Notes under the pieces: generated by a model
What the model saw: the letters and a program-made list of their open reading frames with translations, nothing else
Databases searched by the model: none
Told to the model about the DNA's origin: nothing
Source: Chloroflexota bacterium
Lineage (GTDB): Bacteria; Chloroflexota; Anaerolineae; Anaerolineales; UBA4823
Assembly (NCBI GenBank): GCA_023395675.1
Contig: JAEWYL010000246.1
Location: 1 to 14,442 of the forward strand
Direction: 5' to 3'
DNA length: 14,442 bases
Made by a program: the position numbers and the translations under genes
Shown: in pieces, positions 6,806-14,442 of the stretch
Numbering within the stretch: the stretch's first letter is position 1
Layout of the letters: the number at the start of each line of letters is the position of its first letter

Positions 6806-9442
6806 TTATTCGGAACGCAGCGCCTCCGATGTCATCAGGCGGCTGATATGGCGGGCCGGGGCCACCCCCGCCAGCAGGGCGGCGGCGACCGCCGTCAGCA
6901 GCGCCAGCAGGAAGGGGTCGGGGACCACCTGCATCTGCAGGGTCCAGCCGAAAGAACGCCGGTTGATGATGAAGACCAGGATCAGGGCCAGCACGTAGCC
7001 GGTGGGCATCGCCAGCAGGCCCGCCGCGGCCCCCATCAGGCCGGTCTCGATCATCACCAGCCCCCAGAGCTGCCGGGCGGTCAGGCCGATGGCGCGCAGG
7101 ATGCCCAGCTCTCGCTGCCGCTCCAGCTCGATGGAGAGCAGCGAGGCCAGCACCCCGATGAAAGCCACCACCGTCGCCAGGAGCTGCAGCGCGGCGGTGA
7201 TGGCGAAGGTGCGGTCGAACACCTCCAGCACCTCCCGGCGCAGTTCGGCGTTGGGGCGGACCACCAGGGTCTGCAGTGGGGCCAGCCGCTCCTGCAGGCG
7301 GCGCGAGAGCCGGTCCGGGTCCACCCCCTCCTCCAGCTGCAGGGCGACCCCGGTGATGGCGGGGTCGTCCCAATAGCGGCGGTAGGTGTCCAGCAGCATG
7401 GTCACCGTCCCCTGGGTGGAGGCATAATCGTAATAGACGCCCGCCACCCGGAAGGTCCTCAGGCCCTGGCTGGTGTGCAGTTGGATCTCCGCCCCCTGGC
7501 GCGGCAGGCCGAAGCGGTTGGCGAAGGGCTCCGAGACGATCACCTCCCCGGCGCGCATCCGCTCCGGGATCTCCGCGGCGGGCAGGCTGCCCGGCAGGTA
7601 GCTGCGCTCCAGGGCCAGCTGCGCGTTGTCGGAAGCGGCGATGAGCACGCTCCCCTCGGGGGAATCCACGGCCACCGAGCGTATGGTGAGGGTCTGGCGC
7701 ACCCCGGGCGTGTCCTCCAGAATGGGCAGGATCTCGGGCGCCAGGGGCGTGGAGGTGCGGTTGGCCCCCAGGCCGGGGGCGGAGAGATAGATGTCGCCGG
7801 AGAGGGTCTCGTTCAACCAGGCGACCACCGTGTGGCGAAAGCTGCCCACCATCAGGCTGACGCCGATGGTGACAGAGACGGCCACCATCAGGGCCGCCAC
7901 GGCGATGGAGGTGCGGCTGAGCGAATTGACCACGTCCCGCGCCGCCATGCGCCCCAGGCTGCCCCAGAGCAGACCCAGGGGCCGGCCCGCCAGGCGCATC
8001 AGCAGGGCGGTGGTGAGCGGGGCCAGCAGGGCGAAACCGATGATGACGGCGAAGGTGCTGCCGAAGCTGAGGGGCAGGTCGCGGCTGGGGATGAGCAGCA
8101 GGGCGCCGCCTCCCGCCAGCAGGGCCGCGCCGATCCCGGCTGCCAGCCAGACGGCGGCGCGCGCTTTGCGCTCCAGGCCCGAGCGCGAGAGGGCGGCGCG
8201 GGGCGGCACCGAGGCGGCCTCCCAGGCGGGCGGGGCGGCCGCCAGCAGGGTGGCGATCACCCCCAGCAAAAAGCCTTTCAGCAGGCTCCCGGGCGGAGCC
8301 TGCACCCCCCGCACCGTCACGGTGAAGAACAGGTCGTTGATGGTCTGGGTCACCAGGCGCACGGCGCCCTGCCCGAGCAGCAGGCCGAGCAGCAAGCCCA
8401 GCCCCGCCCCCAGCAGCCCGGCGAGCAGGGCCTCCGCCAGCACCAGCAGGAAAACCTCCGCCCGGGTCACCCCCAGGCAGCGCAGCATGCCGAACAGGGG
8501 CCTGCGCTGGACCACCGAAAAGGTGATGGTGTTGTAGATCAGGAACAGGCCCACCACCAGCGCCAGCAGGCTGAGGGCGGTCAGGTTGGTGCGGAAGGCG
8601 GCGGTCATCTGCTCCACCGCGCCGGCGCGGGCCTCCACCGGCTCCAGGCGCACGCCCTGGGGCAGCAGAGAGCGGATCGCCCCCGCCTCGGCGCAGCCCG
8701 CGCCATCCGCCGCGCAGCCCTCGGGCAGGATCAGGTCAATGCGCTCCAGCCGGCCGCCGCGCCCGGTCAGCTCCTGGGCGGTGGCGATATCCGCCAGCAC
8801 CAGGGTCTCCAGGCCGCGCCGGCTCAGGTCGTCCTCGGGGCGCAGCAGCCCGATCACGAAGACCTCCTGCTGTCTGCCGCCGGTGTCCAGCAGCAGGCGG
8901 CAGGCCTCTTGCGGGCGGCCTCCCTCGCAGGGCTGCAGGCCGAGGCGCTCCGCCAGACCGGTGGAGATCAGCACCGCGCCCGGCTGGGTCAGGAACAGGC
9001 TCAGGTCCAGGGTCTGGGCTGCAGGGCGGGCGCTGCTGGTACCGGGGCCGCCCGCCGCAGCCTCGGGCGCCTGCAGGTAGCTGCGGAAGGGGGCCTCCGC
9101 GAAGGGGTCTACCCCCAGGAGCTGCAGGGGCACGCCGGGGCTCTGCGGGGAGGTGACGTACTGGCTCAGGATGGGGGCCTCGGCCTGCACCGCCCCGCTC
9201 AGGCGCAGGCGGGTGTAGAGCGCCTCGTCCAACCCCTCCGGCCCGCCGCTGATCTGGTGCGTGGCCCGCCCGGTGACCGCCTCGGTGCTCAGGTCGAAGG
9301 CCCGGCTGGCGCTGGCGTTCGCCAGGTCCACGGCGATCACCACCGCCACCCCCAGCATGATGCCGAGTATCATCAGCAAACTCTGCCAGGGGTGGCGGGT
9401 CAGGTATCGAAATCCAAGGCGTGCCAGGGTTCTGGTGCTCAC
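6806..9442 (-). CDS. ABC transporter permease with two FtsX domains (AttF/AttG- or YbbP-like)
   Basis: This 878-residue protein has a duplicated MacB/FtsX architecture. Residues about 19-41 form the first membrane helix (SLLMILGIMLGVAVVIAV) and are followed by a large extracytoplasmic domain. A first FtsX domain spans about 285-410 (LFLIYNTITF, then GMLRCLGVTRAEV). Further helices lie around 420-490. A second start helix is at about 497-535 (DVVNSLSRTSIAVAALMVA), then a second extracytoplasmic domain, and a second FtsX domain at about 750-875 (LERQRELGILRAIGLTARQL). Such permeases (COG0577/COG3127) pair with LolD-type ATPases to move or extract lipids and lipoproteins rather than import solutes. 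The start is GTG at 9442; an in-frame TAA lies three codons before it, and AGGGGG about 12 nt upstream is a modest ribosome binding site. The likely ATPase is two genes upstream and the hydrolase gene follows after 7 bp. Confidence 0.9.
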   Translation of the reverse strand: MSTRTLARLGFRYLTRHPWQSLLMILGIMLGVAVVIAVDLANASASRAFDLSTEAVTGRATHQISGGPEGLDEALYTRLRLSGAVQAEAPILSQYVTSPQSPGVPLQLLGVDPFAEAPFRSYLQAPEAAAGGPGTSSARPAAQTLDLSLFLTQPGAVLISTGLAERLGLQPCEGGRPQEACRLLLDTGGRQQEVFVIGLLRPEDDLSRRGLETLVLADIATAQELTGRGGRLERIDLILPEGCAADGAGCAEAGAIRSLLPQGVRLEPVEARAGAVEQMTAAFRTNLTALSLLALVVGLFLIYNTITFSVVQRRPLFGMLRCLGVTRAEVFLLVLAEALLAGLLGAGLGLLLGLLLGQGAVRLVTQTINDLFFTVTVRGVQAPPGSLLKGFLLGVIATLLAAAPPAWEAASVPPRAALSRSGLERKARAAVWLAAGIGAALLAGGGALLLIPSRDLPLSFGSTFAVIIGFALLAPLTTALLMRLAGRPLGLLWGSLGRMAARDVVNSLSRTSIAVAALMVAVSVTIGVSLMVGSFRHTVVAWLNETLSGDIYLSAPGLGANRTSTPLAPEILPILEDTPGVRQTLTIRSVAVDSPEGSVLIAASDNAQLALERSYLPGSLPAAEIPERMRAGEVIVSEPFANRFGLPRQGAEIQLHTSQGLRTFRVAGVYYDYASTQGTVTMLLDTYRRYWDDPAITGVALQLEEGVDPDRLSRRLQERLAPLQTLVVRPNAELRREVLEVFDRTFAITAALQLLATVVAFIGVLASLLSIELERQRELGILRAIGLTARQLWGLVMIETGLMGAAAGLLAMPTGYVLALILVFIINRRSFGWTLQMQVVPDPFLLALLTAVAAALLAGVAPARHISRLMTSEALRSE

Positions 9443-9491
9443 CGGCTGCGTTTATCCCCCTCGCCCTGCGCTGTGCAGTTCGCAATCAAAA

Positions 9492-10619
9492 TCACAATTT
9501 TCTGTGGTACACCCGGTGGTTTTTGTAGGGTTTTCCGCCCAGGTTCTCCAGGTCGCGGCGCATGTTCACCGCCGTCTCGGCGACCTGAGTCAGGTCGGCG
9601 TGCTGGAAGTTGTAGTCCCGGATGGTCTTCTCCATCTCGGAATAGAGCAGGGCATTGCCGCCGCGCCCCTGGAACTCGGGCAGGATGCCGGTCCCGTTCA
9701 GCGCCACCCAGTCGGTGCGCCGCATCTCCAGCAGCAGGTCGAAGAGGCCGAAGGGCAGCAGCCGGCCCTTCGCCCGCTGCAGCGCCTTGGACACGTCCGG
9801 GAACGCGAACAGGAACCCGACCACCCGCTCACCGTGGGTGATGATCTTGATCAGGCGGTGATCGGCGACGGTGAGGATGTTGCCCACCACGAAGTCAATC
9901 TCCCGCTGGGTGAGCGGGTAATACTCCCAGTTGTTGACGAAGGCCTCGTTGTAGGCCTTCCCGATGCGCGCCGCCCAGTCCTTCAGCTCGCGCTTGCTTT
10001 TGAACTGCTTCACGCCCAGCGTGCCGCGCTGGATGACGCGCTCGGCGATGCTGTGGATGCGCTCCGGCAGCTTGAAGGTGTCCGGGGTCAGGTAGCAGGA
10101 GACGAAATCCACCTCTTTCTCGAAACCCAGCCCCTCCAGGAAGCGCGGGTAAAAAGCGTAGTTGTAGTTCATCATGGTCATCATCTGGTGGTGCTCGTAG
10201 CCTTCCACCAGCAGCCCGTACCCGTCCAGCGGGCCCAGGCCCTTCGGCCCCACGATGGTGTCCAGCCCGCGCTCCCGCGCCCACTCGAAAGCCCGCTCGA
10301 ACAGGGCCCCGGCGATGGCCTCGTCCTGCTCGCACTCGAAGAAGTAGAAATGAGCCTCCTTCGTGCCGTGATACTGGTTGAACGGGCGGTTTTCGAACAC
10401 CCCGACGCGCCCGACCACGCGCCCGTCCTGCAGGGCGGTGAAGAAATCTCCGCTGGAATGCTCAAAATACGGGTGTTTTGCCCGGTCCAGGTAGGCGTAG
10501 GCGTCAATGAACAGCGGCGGCACCCACTGCGGGCAGCCGGAATACAACCGGTAAGGGAGGCGCACGAAGCGGTTTACCTGCCCCTTATCCTGAGTATCAA
10601 CCTTTTCAATGGTGAGCAT
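9492..10619 (-). CDS. YghO-like protein with C-terminal GNAT acetyltransferase fold
   Basis: This is a 375-residue protein from ATG 10619, chosen because GGAG (10630-10627) sits 7 nt upstream. The open frame continues 52 codons further to 10775, but that extension is rich in Arg and Pro and unlike the rest. The C-terminal part contains GTGILPEFQGRGGNALLY (309-326), which matches the acetyl-CoA-binding Q/RxxGxG/A motif of GNAT enzymes. The middle (GPKGLGPLDGYGLLVEG, 124-140; MNYNYAFYPRFLEGLGFEK, 150-168) resembles the widespread, poorly characterised YghO family. The substrate is unknown. The gene lies between the ABC ATPase and the permease, in the same direction and 49 bp before the permease, so it may act with that system, for example by acylating or acetylating an envelope component, but this is inference only. 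Confidence 0.8.
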   Translation of the reverse strand: MLTIEKVDTQDKGQVNRFVRLPYRLYSGCPQWVPPLFIDAYAYLDRAKHPYFEHSSGDFFTALQDGRVVGRVGVFENRPFNQYHGTKEAHFYFFECEQDEAIAGALFERAFEWARERGLDTIVGPKGLGPLDGYGLLVEGYEHHQMMTMMNYNYAFYPRFLEGLGFEKEVDFVSCYLTPDTFKLPERIHSIAERVIQRGTLGVKQFKSKRELKDWAARIGKAYNEAFVNNWEYYPLTQREIDFVVGNILTVADHRLIKIITHGERVVGFLFAFPDVSKALQRAKGRLLPFGLFDLLLEMRRTDWVALNGTGILPEFQGRGGNALLYSEMEKTIRDYNFQHADLTQVAETAVNMRRDLENLGGKPYKNHRVYHRKL

Positions 10620-10626
10620 GACGAGT

Positions 10627-10630
10627 CTCC
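10627..10630 (-). promoter_or_regulatory. Ribosome binding site deciding the GNAT gene start
   Basis: GGAG, 7 nt before ATG 10619, supports this start over the longer open frame beginning at 10775. Confidence 0.65.
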
Positions 10631-10775
10631 GGGGTTTATGAGTATGAGTCCGATGGGCCGGCGGCCGCCCGGGGGCAGCGCAGCCTGTTAAGTATAAACC
10701 CCTTTTCCCCCGCTGCGGCGCGCTCCTGTTTCCCTCGGGCGTGAATTTCCGGCCCCGCTCCGTGTTCCACCCCAC

Positions 10776-10790
10776 CCTGCACGGTGCAGG
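10776..10790. other. Small hairpin just after the ABC ATPase gene
   Basis: CCTGCA and TGCAGG form a 6-bp stem with a CGG loop, starting 4 nt past the ATPase stop on the minus strand. No U-run follows (GGGTGGGG instead), so it is not a typical terminator. It may protect the 3' end or attenuate transcription into the GNAT gene. Confidence 0.35.
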
Positions 10791-10794
10791 ACGT

Positions 10795-11535
10795 TCAGGT
10801 GCGCTCGCCTTTGAGCTGCAGGCCGGTCTCTCCCCCGCTCCCGGGTCTTAACACGCTTTTCTCCGCCTCCAGCAGCCGGCTCTCCTTTAAGACCAGCACG
10901 CGGTCGGCGTAGGAGGCCGCCTCCTGGCTGTGAGTGACCATGATCAGGTTTTTGCCCGCCTGGCGCGTCAGCCGGTCGAGCAGGGCGAGCACGCCGCGGC
11001 CCGTCTCCTCGTCCAGGTTGCCGGTCGGCTCGTCCGCCAGCACCAGCAGCGGGTTGTGCACCAGGGCCCGGGCGATGGCGACCCGCTGCTGCTCGCCGCC
11101 CGAGAGGCGGTCGGGGAAGGTCTTCAGGCGGTCCTCCAGCCCGACCTGCGCCAGCAGTTCGGCGGCGCGCCTGTCGCCGTGCGCCTGCCCGGTCAGCTCC
11201 AGGGGCAGGCGCACGTTTTCCAGCACGTTCAGGGTGGGGATCAGGTTGAAGAACTGGAAGATGAAGCCGATGTTCTCCCTGCGGAAAAGGGTGCGCCGGC
11301 CTTCGTCCAGGGCGGTCAGCTCCTGCCCGTCAATCCAGATCTGCCCGCCGTCCGGGCGGTCAATGCCGGAGATCAGATTCAGGAGGGTGCTCTTCCCGCT
11401 GCCGCTCTTTCCCAGGATGGCGGTGAACTCGCCCCTGGAAAACTCCGCCCCTGCCCGCTCCAGCACGCTGCGGGTCTCCGAGCCCTCCTGGTAGCGTTTG
11501 GTGAGGTCTGCAATGCGAATAAATGGTTCTGTCAT
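10795..11535 (-). CDS. ABC transporter ATP-binding protein (LolD/AttE/MacB-type)
   Basis: This 246-residue ATPase has all canonical motifs: Walker A GKSGSGKST at 42-50, Q-loop Gln94 in FIFQFFNLIPTLNVLENV, signature LSGGEQQRVAIARAL from 144, Walker B LLVLADEP at 163-170 with catalytic Glu169, D-loop near GNLDEETG, and the H-loop His202 in VTHS. The FFNLIPTLNVLENV segment is typical of the LolD/MacB/YbbA group, which drives FtsX-type permeases on lipids, lipoproteins or peptides. The natural partner is the double-FtsX permease two genes downstream. The gene starts 35 bp after the lactate dehydrogenase stop; no strong ribosome binding site is visible before ATG 11535, so translation may depend on the upstream gene. 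The last 25 residues after the ATPase core are variable. Confidence 0.93.
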   Translation of the reverse strand: MTEPFIRIADLTKRYQEGSETRSVLERAGAEFSRGEFTAILGKSGSGKSTLLNLISGIDRPDGGQIWIDGQELTALDEGRRTLFRRENIGFIFQFFNLIPTLNVLENVRLPLELTGQAHGDRRAAELLAQVGLEDRLKTFPDRLSGGEQQRVAIARALVHNPLLVLADEPTGNLDEETGRGVLALLDRLTRQAGKNLIMVTHSQEAASYADRVLVLKESRLLEAEKSVLRPGSGGETGLQLKGERT

Positions 11536-11570
11536 GGTTCAGCGTTGAGGCCCGGGCGGCACGAAGCGCT

Positions 11571-12530
11571 TCAATGGCCGGCCGCCGTCTCGCGGTCCAG
11601 GCTCTCGATGGCGTCGTGGATGGTCAGGGCGCTGCGCCGCAGGGCTTCGTTCTCCTCGTCGCTCAGCGGCGGGTAGAAGGTGTCCAGCACGCCCTGCCCG
11701 CCGATCATCTGGGGCAGGGAGACCGTCACGTGCGGCACGCCGGCCACCTCGGCCAGCGGGGTGCAGACGGTCAGGATGGCGCGCTGGTCCCGCCAGATCA
11801 CCTCGACGATGCGCGCCAGGGCGCTGCCCACGCCGTAGTAGGTGGCCCCTTTGCCCTGGATGATGTTGTAGGCCGCGTGCCGCACCTGGTAGTCAATCTC
11901 CATGCGGTCCTCGTCGCAGACGCTCAGCTCCCGCATATCGCAGAATTCGTCCAGCGAGACGCCTGCCACCGAGACGATGGACCAGGTGAGCACCTCCGAG
12001 TCTCCGTGCTCCCCCAGCACGTAGGCGTGGATCTGATGCGAATCGATGCCCAGCCGCTTCCCGAGCAGGGCCCGGAAGCGGGCCGTGTCGAGGGTGGTCC
12101 CGGAGCCGATCACTCGCGTGGAGGGGACGCCGTACTCCGCCGCGATGCGGGCGGTCAGGTGGGTCATCACGTCCACCGGGTTGCTCGCCACCAGCAGGAT
12201 GGCGTCGGGAGCGTGCTGCAGCACCTGGGGGATGAGCTGCTGGAAGATGTCCTGGTTGCGTTTCAAAAGCTGCAGCCGGGTCTCGCCCGGGCGCTGGGCC
12301 ACTCCGGCGGAGATCAGCACCACCCGCGCCCCGGACAGGTCGGAATACTCGCCGGCGTGAACCTGGAGCGGGAATGCGAAGGGGACGGCGTGCAGCAGAT
12401 CGTCGGCCTCCGCCTGGGCCCGCTGCTTGTTGACGTCCACCACCACGATCTCCCGCCCAATCCCGCGCATGATCAGGGCATAAGCCGCCGTAGCGCCCAC
12501 CATCCCCGTCCCAACGACACCGATTTTCAT
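11571..12530 (-). CDS. ldh: L-lactate dehydrogenase (NAD-dependent)
   Basis: This 319-residue cytoplasmic enzyme interconverts pyruvate and L-lactate with NADH. The nucleotide-binding motif GTGMVG is at 7-12 and Asp32 (VVVDVNK) favours NAD over NADP. The mobile loop reads AGVAQRPGETR, with Gln79 at the position (102 in classical numbering) that separates lactate from malate dehydrogenases, so lactate is preferred. Other active-site residues are in place: Arg85, Asn117 (VASNPVDV), Asp148 and Arg151 (GTTLDTARF), and catalytic His175 (LGEHGDSEV). Length is normal for the family. ATG 12530 follows AGGAGGG (12541-12535) at 4 nt, a strong ribosome binding site. The 201-bp upstream gap with hairpins probably holds its promoter. 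The gene leads a same-strand run that continues into the ABC ATPase. Confidence 0.95.
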   Translation of the reverse strand: MKIGVVGTGMVGATAAYALIMRGIGREIVVVDVNKQRAQAEADDLLHAVPFAFPLQVHAGEYSDLSGARVVLISAGVAQRPGETRLQLLKRNQDIFQQLIPQVLQHAPDAILLVASNPVDVMTHLTARIAAEYGVPSTRVIGSGTTLDTARFRALLGKRLGIDSHQIHAYVLGEHGDSEVLTWSIVSVAGVSLDEFCDMRELSVCDEDRMEIDYQVRHAAYNIIQGKGATYYGVGSALARIVEVIWRDQRAILTVCTPLAEVAGVPHVTVSLPQMIGGQGVLDTFYPPLSDEENEALRRSALTIHDAIESLDRETAAGH

Positions 12531-12551
12531 CTTACCCTCCTGTTTCCCCGG

Positions 12552-12635
12552 CTGCTCCGGCGCTGGGCTGAGCAGTACCGGTTTTTACTGCACCCCTCCG
12601 GCGTGGAGTGAGAGCGGCGGAGCCTGCAGCCGCTC
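12552..12635. other. Cluster of hairpins in the leader of the lactate dehydrogenase gene
   Basis: GAGCGGC (12612-12618) and GCCGCTC (12629-12635) form a perfect 7-bp stem with a 10-nt loop. Nearer the gene, CTGCTC (12552-12557) pairs with GAGCAG (12570-12575), and CAGTA (12573-12577) pairs with TACTG (12586-12590). The last two share the CAG at 12573-12575 and so exclude each other. No U-run marks a terminator. A regulatory role is possible but unproven. Confidence 0.3.
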
Positions 12636-12669
12636 AACCCCTTGTTTGGCTGATTTCTAGTTTACTACA

Positions 12670-12722
12670 CCCGGCCTCAGCGGGCCGGGAGCTTGGGTGA
12701 CCGGCGCTTTGGCTTTCACCCA
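12670..12722 (-). terminator. Possible 3' terminator region of the YfcH-like gene (two inverted repeats)
   Basis: Two hairpins follow the epimerase stop on the minus strand. The first, TGGGTGA with TCACCCA (12722-12716 and 12700-12694), has a 15-nt loop. The second, CCCGGCC with GGCCGGG (12689-12683 and 12676-12670), is a perfect 7-bp GC stem with a 6-nt loop. The sequence after it lacks a T-run, so this may be a weak or non-canonical terminator, or only an mRNA-stabilising structure. Confidence 0.45.
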
Positions 12723-12731
12723 GGCGTTTTG

Positions 12732-13706
12732 TCAGGCCGCTCTGCGCAGGCCCTGCGGCTGAGCGGGTTTCCCCAGCAGTTCCCTCAGGGCCGCCTCCAC
12801 CTCTGGGAACTGCCACTGGAAGCCGAGCTCCTGCAGGCGTTTGGGGACCTGCCGCTGGCTGCCGAGCAGGATCTCGGCCTTCGCCCCAAATACCAGGCGC
12901 AGGGCGAAGGCAGGCACCGGCAGCCAGGAGGGCCTGCGGAGGACCTGCGCCAGGGTGCGCCCGAAAGCGCGGTTGGTGAGCGGCTCGGGGGCGCACAGGT
13001 TGAACGCCCCGGAGGCCTGGGGGTTTTCGATCAGGAAGCGGATGCCGCGCACCTCGTCCAGATGATGGATCCAGGAAAACCACTGCCTGCCGCTGCCCAG
13101 CGGCCCCCCGACGAACAGGCGGTATGGCAGCAGCATGAACGGGAAAGACCCGCTCTCCAGGCTGAGGACCGAGGCTGCGGTGCGCACCACCGCCCGGCGC
13201 ACCCCCATTTCCTCCACCGGCTGGGTGCTGGCCTCCCAGGCCCGGCACACACCGGCCGCAAAGTCGCTGCCCGGGCCGGCTGCCTCGTCCAGAATCTCGT
13301 CCCCCCGGTCGCCGTAATAGCCCACGGCCGAGGCCTGGATCAGGACGGCGGGTTTCACCCGCGCCTCGTCCACCGCCTGGGTGACCGCCTCCCCGGCCCT
13401 CACCCGGCTCAGCAGGATTTGCTGGCGCTGCGCGGCCGTCCAGCGCCGGGTCAGGAGCGCTGCAAACGTGCCCCCGGCCAGGTTCTCCCCTGCCAGGTTC
13501 ACCACCGCCCCCGCCCCCTCAGCCAGCTCGCCCCAGCCTTTCGCAGTCCTGGCGTCCCAGGCCTCGACCCGCACGCCGGGCGGCAGCTTTCCCGCCCCCC
13601 GTTCCGGGCTGCGGCTCAGGACGATGACCTCATGCCCATCCTGCGCCAGGCTGCGCGCCAGCCCTCTCCCGACCAGGCCCGTCCCCCCGGTGATGATCAC
13701 ACGCAT
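12732..13706 (-). CDS. TIGR01777-family epimerase (YfcH-like, SDR_a8 with DUF1731 tail)
   Basis: This 324-residue protein has the Rossmann motif GGTGLVG at 7-13, NLAGE at 70-74, and the hallmark SAVGYYGDRGDE at 126-137 of the TIGR01777/YfcH family. The C-terminal 55 residues (RPSWLPVPAFALRLVFG, EILLGSQRQVPKRL, GFQWQFPEVEAALREL) match the DUF1731 tail of the same family. It is a predicted NAD(P)-dependent nucleotide-sugar epimerase-like protein; no member has a firmly established substrate that I can cite. ATG 13706 is preceded by GGAGAGGGG at close spacing. It follows the truncated membrane protein gene by 42 bp, so the two are probably co-transcribed. Full length and no damaged motifs. Confidence 0.92.
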   Translation of the reverse strand: MRVIITGGTGLVGRGLARSLAQDGHEVIVLSRSPERGAGKLPPGVRVEAWDARTAKGWGELAEGAGAVVNLAGENLAGGTFAALLTRRWTAAQRQQILLSRVRAGEAVTQAVDEARVKPAVLIQASAVGYYGDRGDEILDEAAGPGSDFAAGVCRAWEASTQPVEEMGVRRAVVRTAASVLSLESGSFPFMLLPYRLFVGGPLGSGRQWFSWIHHLDEVRGIRFLIENPQASGAFNLCAPEPLTNRAFGRTLAQVLRRPSWLPVPAFALRLVFGAKAEILLGSQRQVPKRLQELGFQWQFPEVEAALRELLGKPAQPQGLRRAA

Positions 13707-13748
13707 TTTTCCCCTCTCCTCCCCGGCCCGGGCGGGCCGCGGTGAACA

Positions 13749-14442
13749 TCAATCGAACCAGAAATATTTCCAATGCGCCTCTGCCGCCTCGTGGACCGCA
13801 AACCAGCCCTGCGAGGCGGCCAGCTCTTCCGGCGGCAGCTCCAGGATCCAGGCGGTGTGGCTGACCAGGGTCTGGTTATCCAGCGGGTTGTACACGACGA
13901 ACTCGCGCACGCCTACCTGGTCCAGCAGGAACCTGGGCTGCTCGAAAAACAGGTTGTAGGCCTCCCCCTCCCGGGCGTAATGGTATTTTTCGATGCCGGT
14001 CACCCCCGGTGAATAATCTTTCCACACCCCCTGCAGGGCCTCCGGGTAGCGCCCGTGCGCCTGGCGGTAGGCCTCGATATCCTGGATCAGCCCTGCGCTG
14101 TTGGCGATGGCGGTCCTGCGGCTGTAGGCCGTGGCGGGAGAGGCCAGGCTGAGCTGAATGACCAGGGCCGCAGCCGGGACGGTCAGGAGGTACGCCGGCG
14201 CCGGGTTGAAGCCCTCCCCGGGGGCGGTTTTCATGCGTTTCAGCCCCCGCAGGCAGCGGGAGAAGACCCAGGCCCCCAGGGCGAGCGCCAGCAGGCCCAG
14301 GGCGAGGCCCGCGCTGGCGATTGCGGCCAGCACGGTCCCGGCTGCCACCGGCACGGAGAGGCTCACGGAGGCGAGGGCGAAGGCATAGCTGCCGGCGCCG
14401 GGGGGCAGGCCGCGCCTCCTGCGCCGGCGCTGCCGCAGCTCG
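13749..14442 (-). CDS. Membrane protein of unknown function (5' end outside window)
   Basis: About 230 residues are visible. A GTG at 14366 could start it, but the frame stays open to the window edge and the extra 25 residues (an Arg-rich stretch, then GLPPGAGSYAFALASVS) complete the first membrane helix, so I treat the gene as entering from outside. Two adjacent hydrophobic helices (YAFALASVSLSVPVAAGTV and LALGLLALALGAWVFS) resemble DUF4190-like double-helix proteins. A third follows (AYLLTVPAAALVIQLSLA). The C-terminal soluble part includes LIQDIEAYRQAHGRYPEAL, which resembles a segment common in pseudopilin-like C-terminal domains, and then a unique tail ending AHWKYFWFD. I do not recognise a family. 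It stops 42 bp before the YfcH-like gene. Confidence 0.72.
   Translation of the reverse strand, partial: ELRQRRRRRRGLPPGAGSYAFALASVSLSVPVAAGTVLAAIASAGLALGLLALALGAWVFSRCLRGLKRMKTAPGEGFNPAPAYLLTVPAAALVIQLSLASPATAYSRRTAIANSAGLIQDIEAYRQAHGRYPEALQGVWKDYSPGVTGIEKYHYAREGEAYNLFFEQPRFLLDQVGVREFVVYNPLDNQTLVSHTAWILELPPEELAASQGWFAVHEAAEAHWKYFWFD

Noticed and set aside
6767..9841. A 1024-codon open frame on the plus strand opposite the permease
   Set aside because: Its product is an implausible mix rich in Gln, Gly, His and Arg with no domain, as expected antisense to a GC-rich gene. The minus-strand permease is fully convincing.
10620..10775. N-terminal extension of the GNAT protein to 10775
   Set aside because: The extra 52 residues are atypical, and a good ribosome binding site precedes ATG 10619.

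Overview
The window is GC-rich DNA, and every gene I can support lies on the minus strand, so biological reading order runs from base 14442 down to base 1. Gene content points to a bacterium. I lean towards Chloroflexota of the Anaerolineae type: a long double-VWA/amidotransferase-fold protein, a COG5621 (AttH/CrtC-type) hydrolase with an FtsX permease, a bacterial-type L-lactate dehydrogenase and selenocysteine use together suggest this. That assignment is inference and no marker gene is present. TGA serves as an ordinary stop in several genes here, so the standard code applies.

Layout in transcription order. (1) 14442-12732: a membrane protein of unknown function cut by the window edge, then a TIGR01777/YfcH-type epimerase, followed by a 3' region with two inverted repeats. 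(2) 12530-5614: a tight same-strand run of L-lactate dehydrogenase, a LolD/AttE-type ABC ATPase, a YghO-like GNAT-fold protein, an 878-residue FtsX-type permease and a COG5621 secreted or anchored hydrolase. The last two are 7 bp apart. ATPase, permease and hydrolase together look like an AttEFGH-type envelope export or lipid-handling cassette, with the GNAT gene sitting inside it. (3) 5506-4128: a PHP-domain phosphoesterase whose stop overlaps, as ATGA, the start of a redoxin gene. (4) 4127-3762: an AT-richer intergenic stretch with two tandem 94-bp repeats that contain strong inverted repeats. (5) 3761-1: an extended SDR epimerase with a C-terminal membrane anchor, then a double-VWA, membrane-anchored protein running off the window.

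The most notable result is the redoxin gene. Conventional gene calling would give only a 115-residue fragment starting at base 4475. Reading through one in-frame TGA at 4496-4494 joins that fragment to a perfectly in-frame N-terminal half and gives a 167-residue peroxiredoxin-like (PRX_like2/AhpC-TSA) protein. The TGA replaces exactly the first cysteine of the active-site CPYC motif, giving U46-P-Y-C49. A stem-loop with apical loop AGUU lies at the right distance downstream to be a bacterial SECIS. I therefore call it a selenoprotein. None of the selenocysteine machinery (selA, selB, selC, selD) lies in this window.
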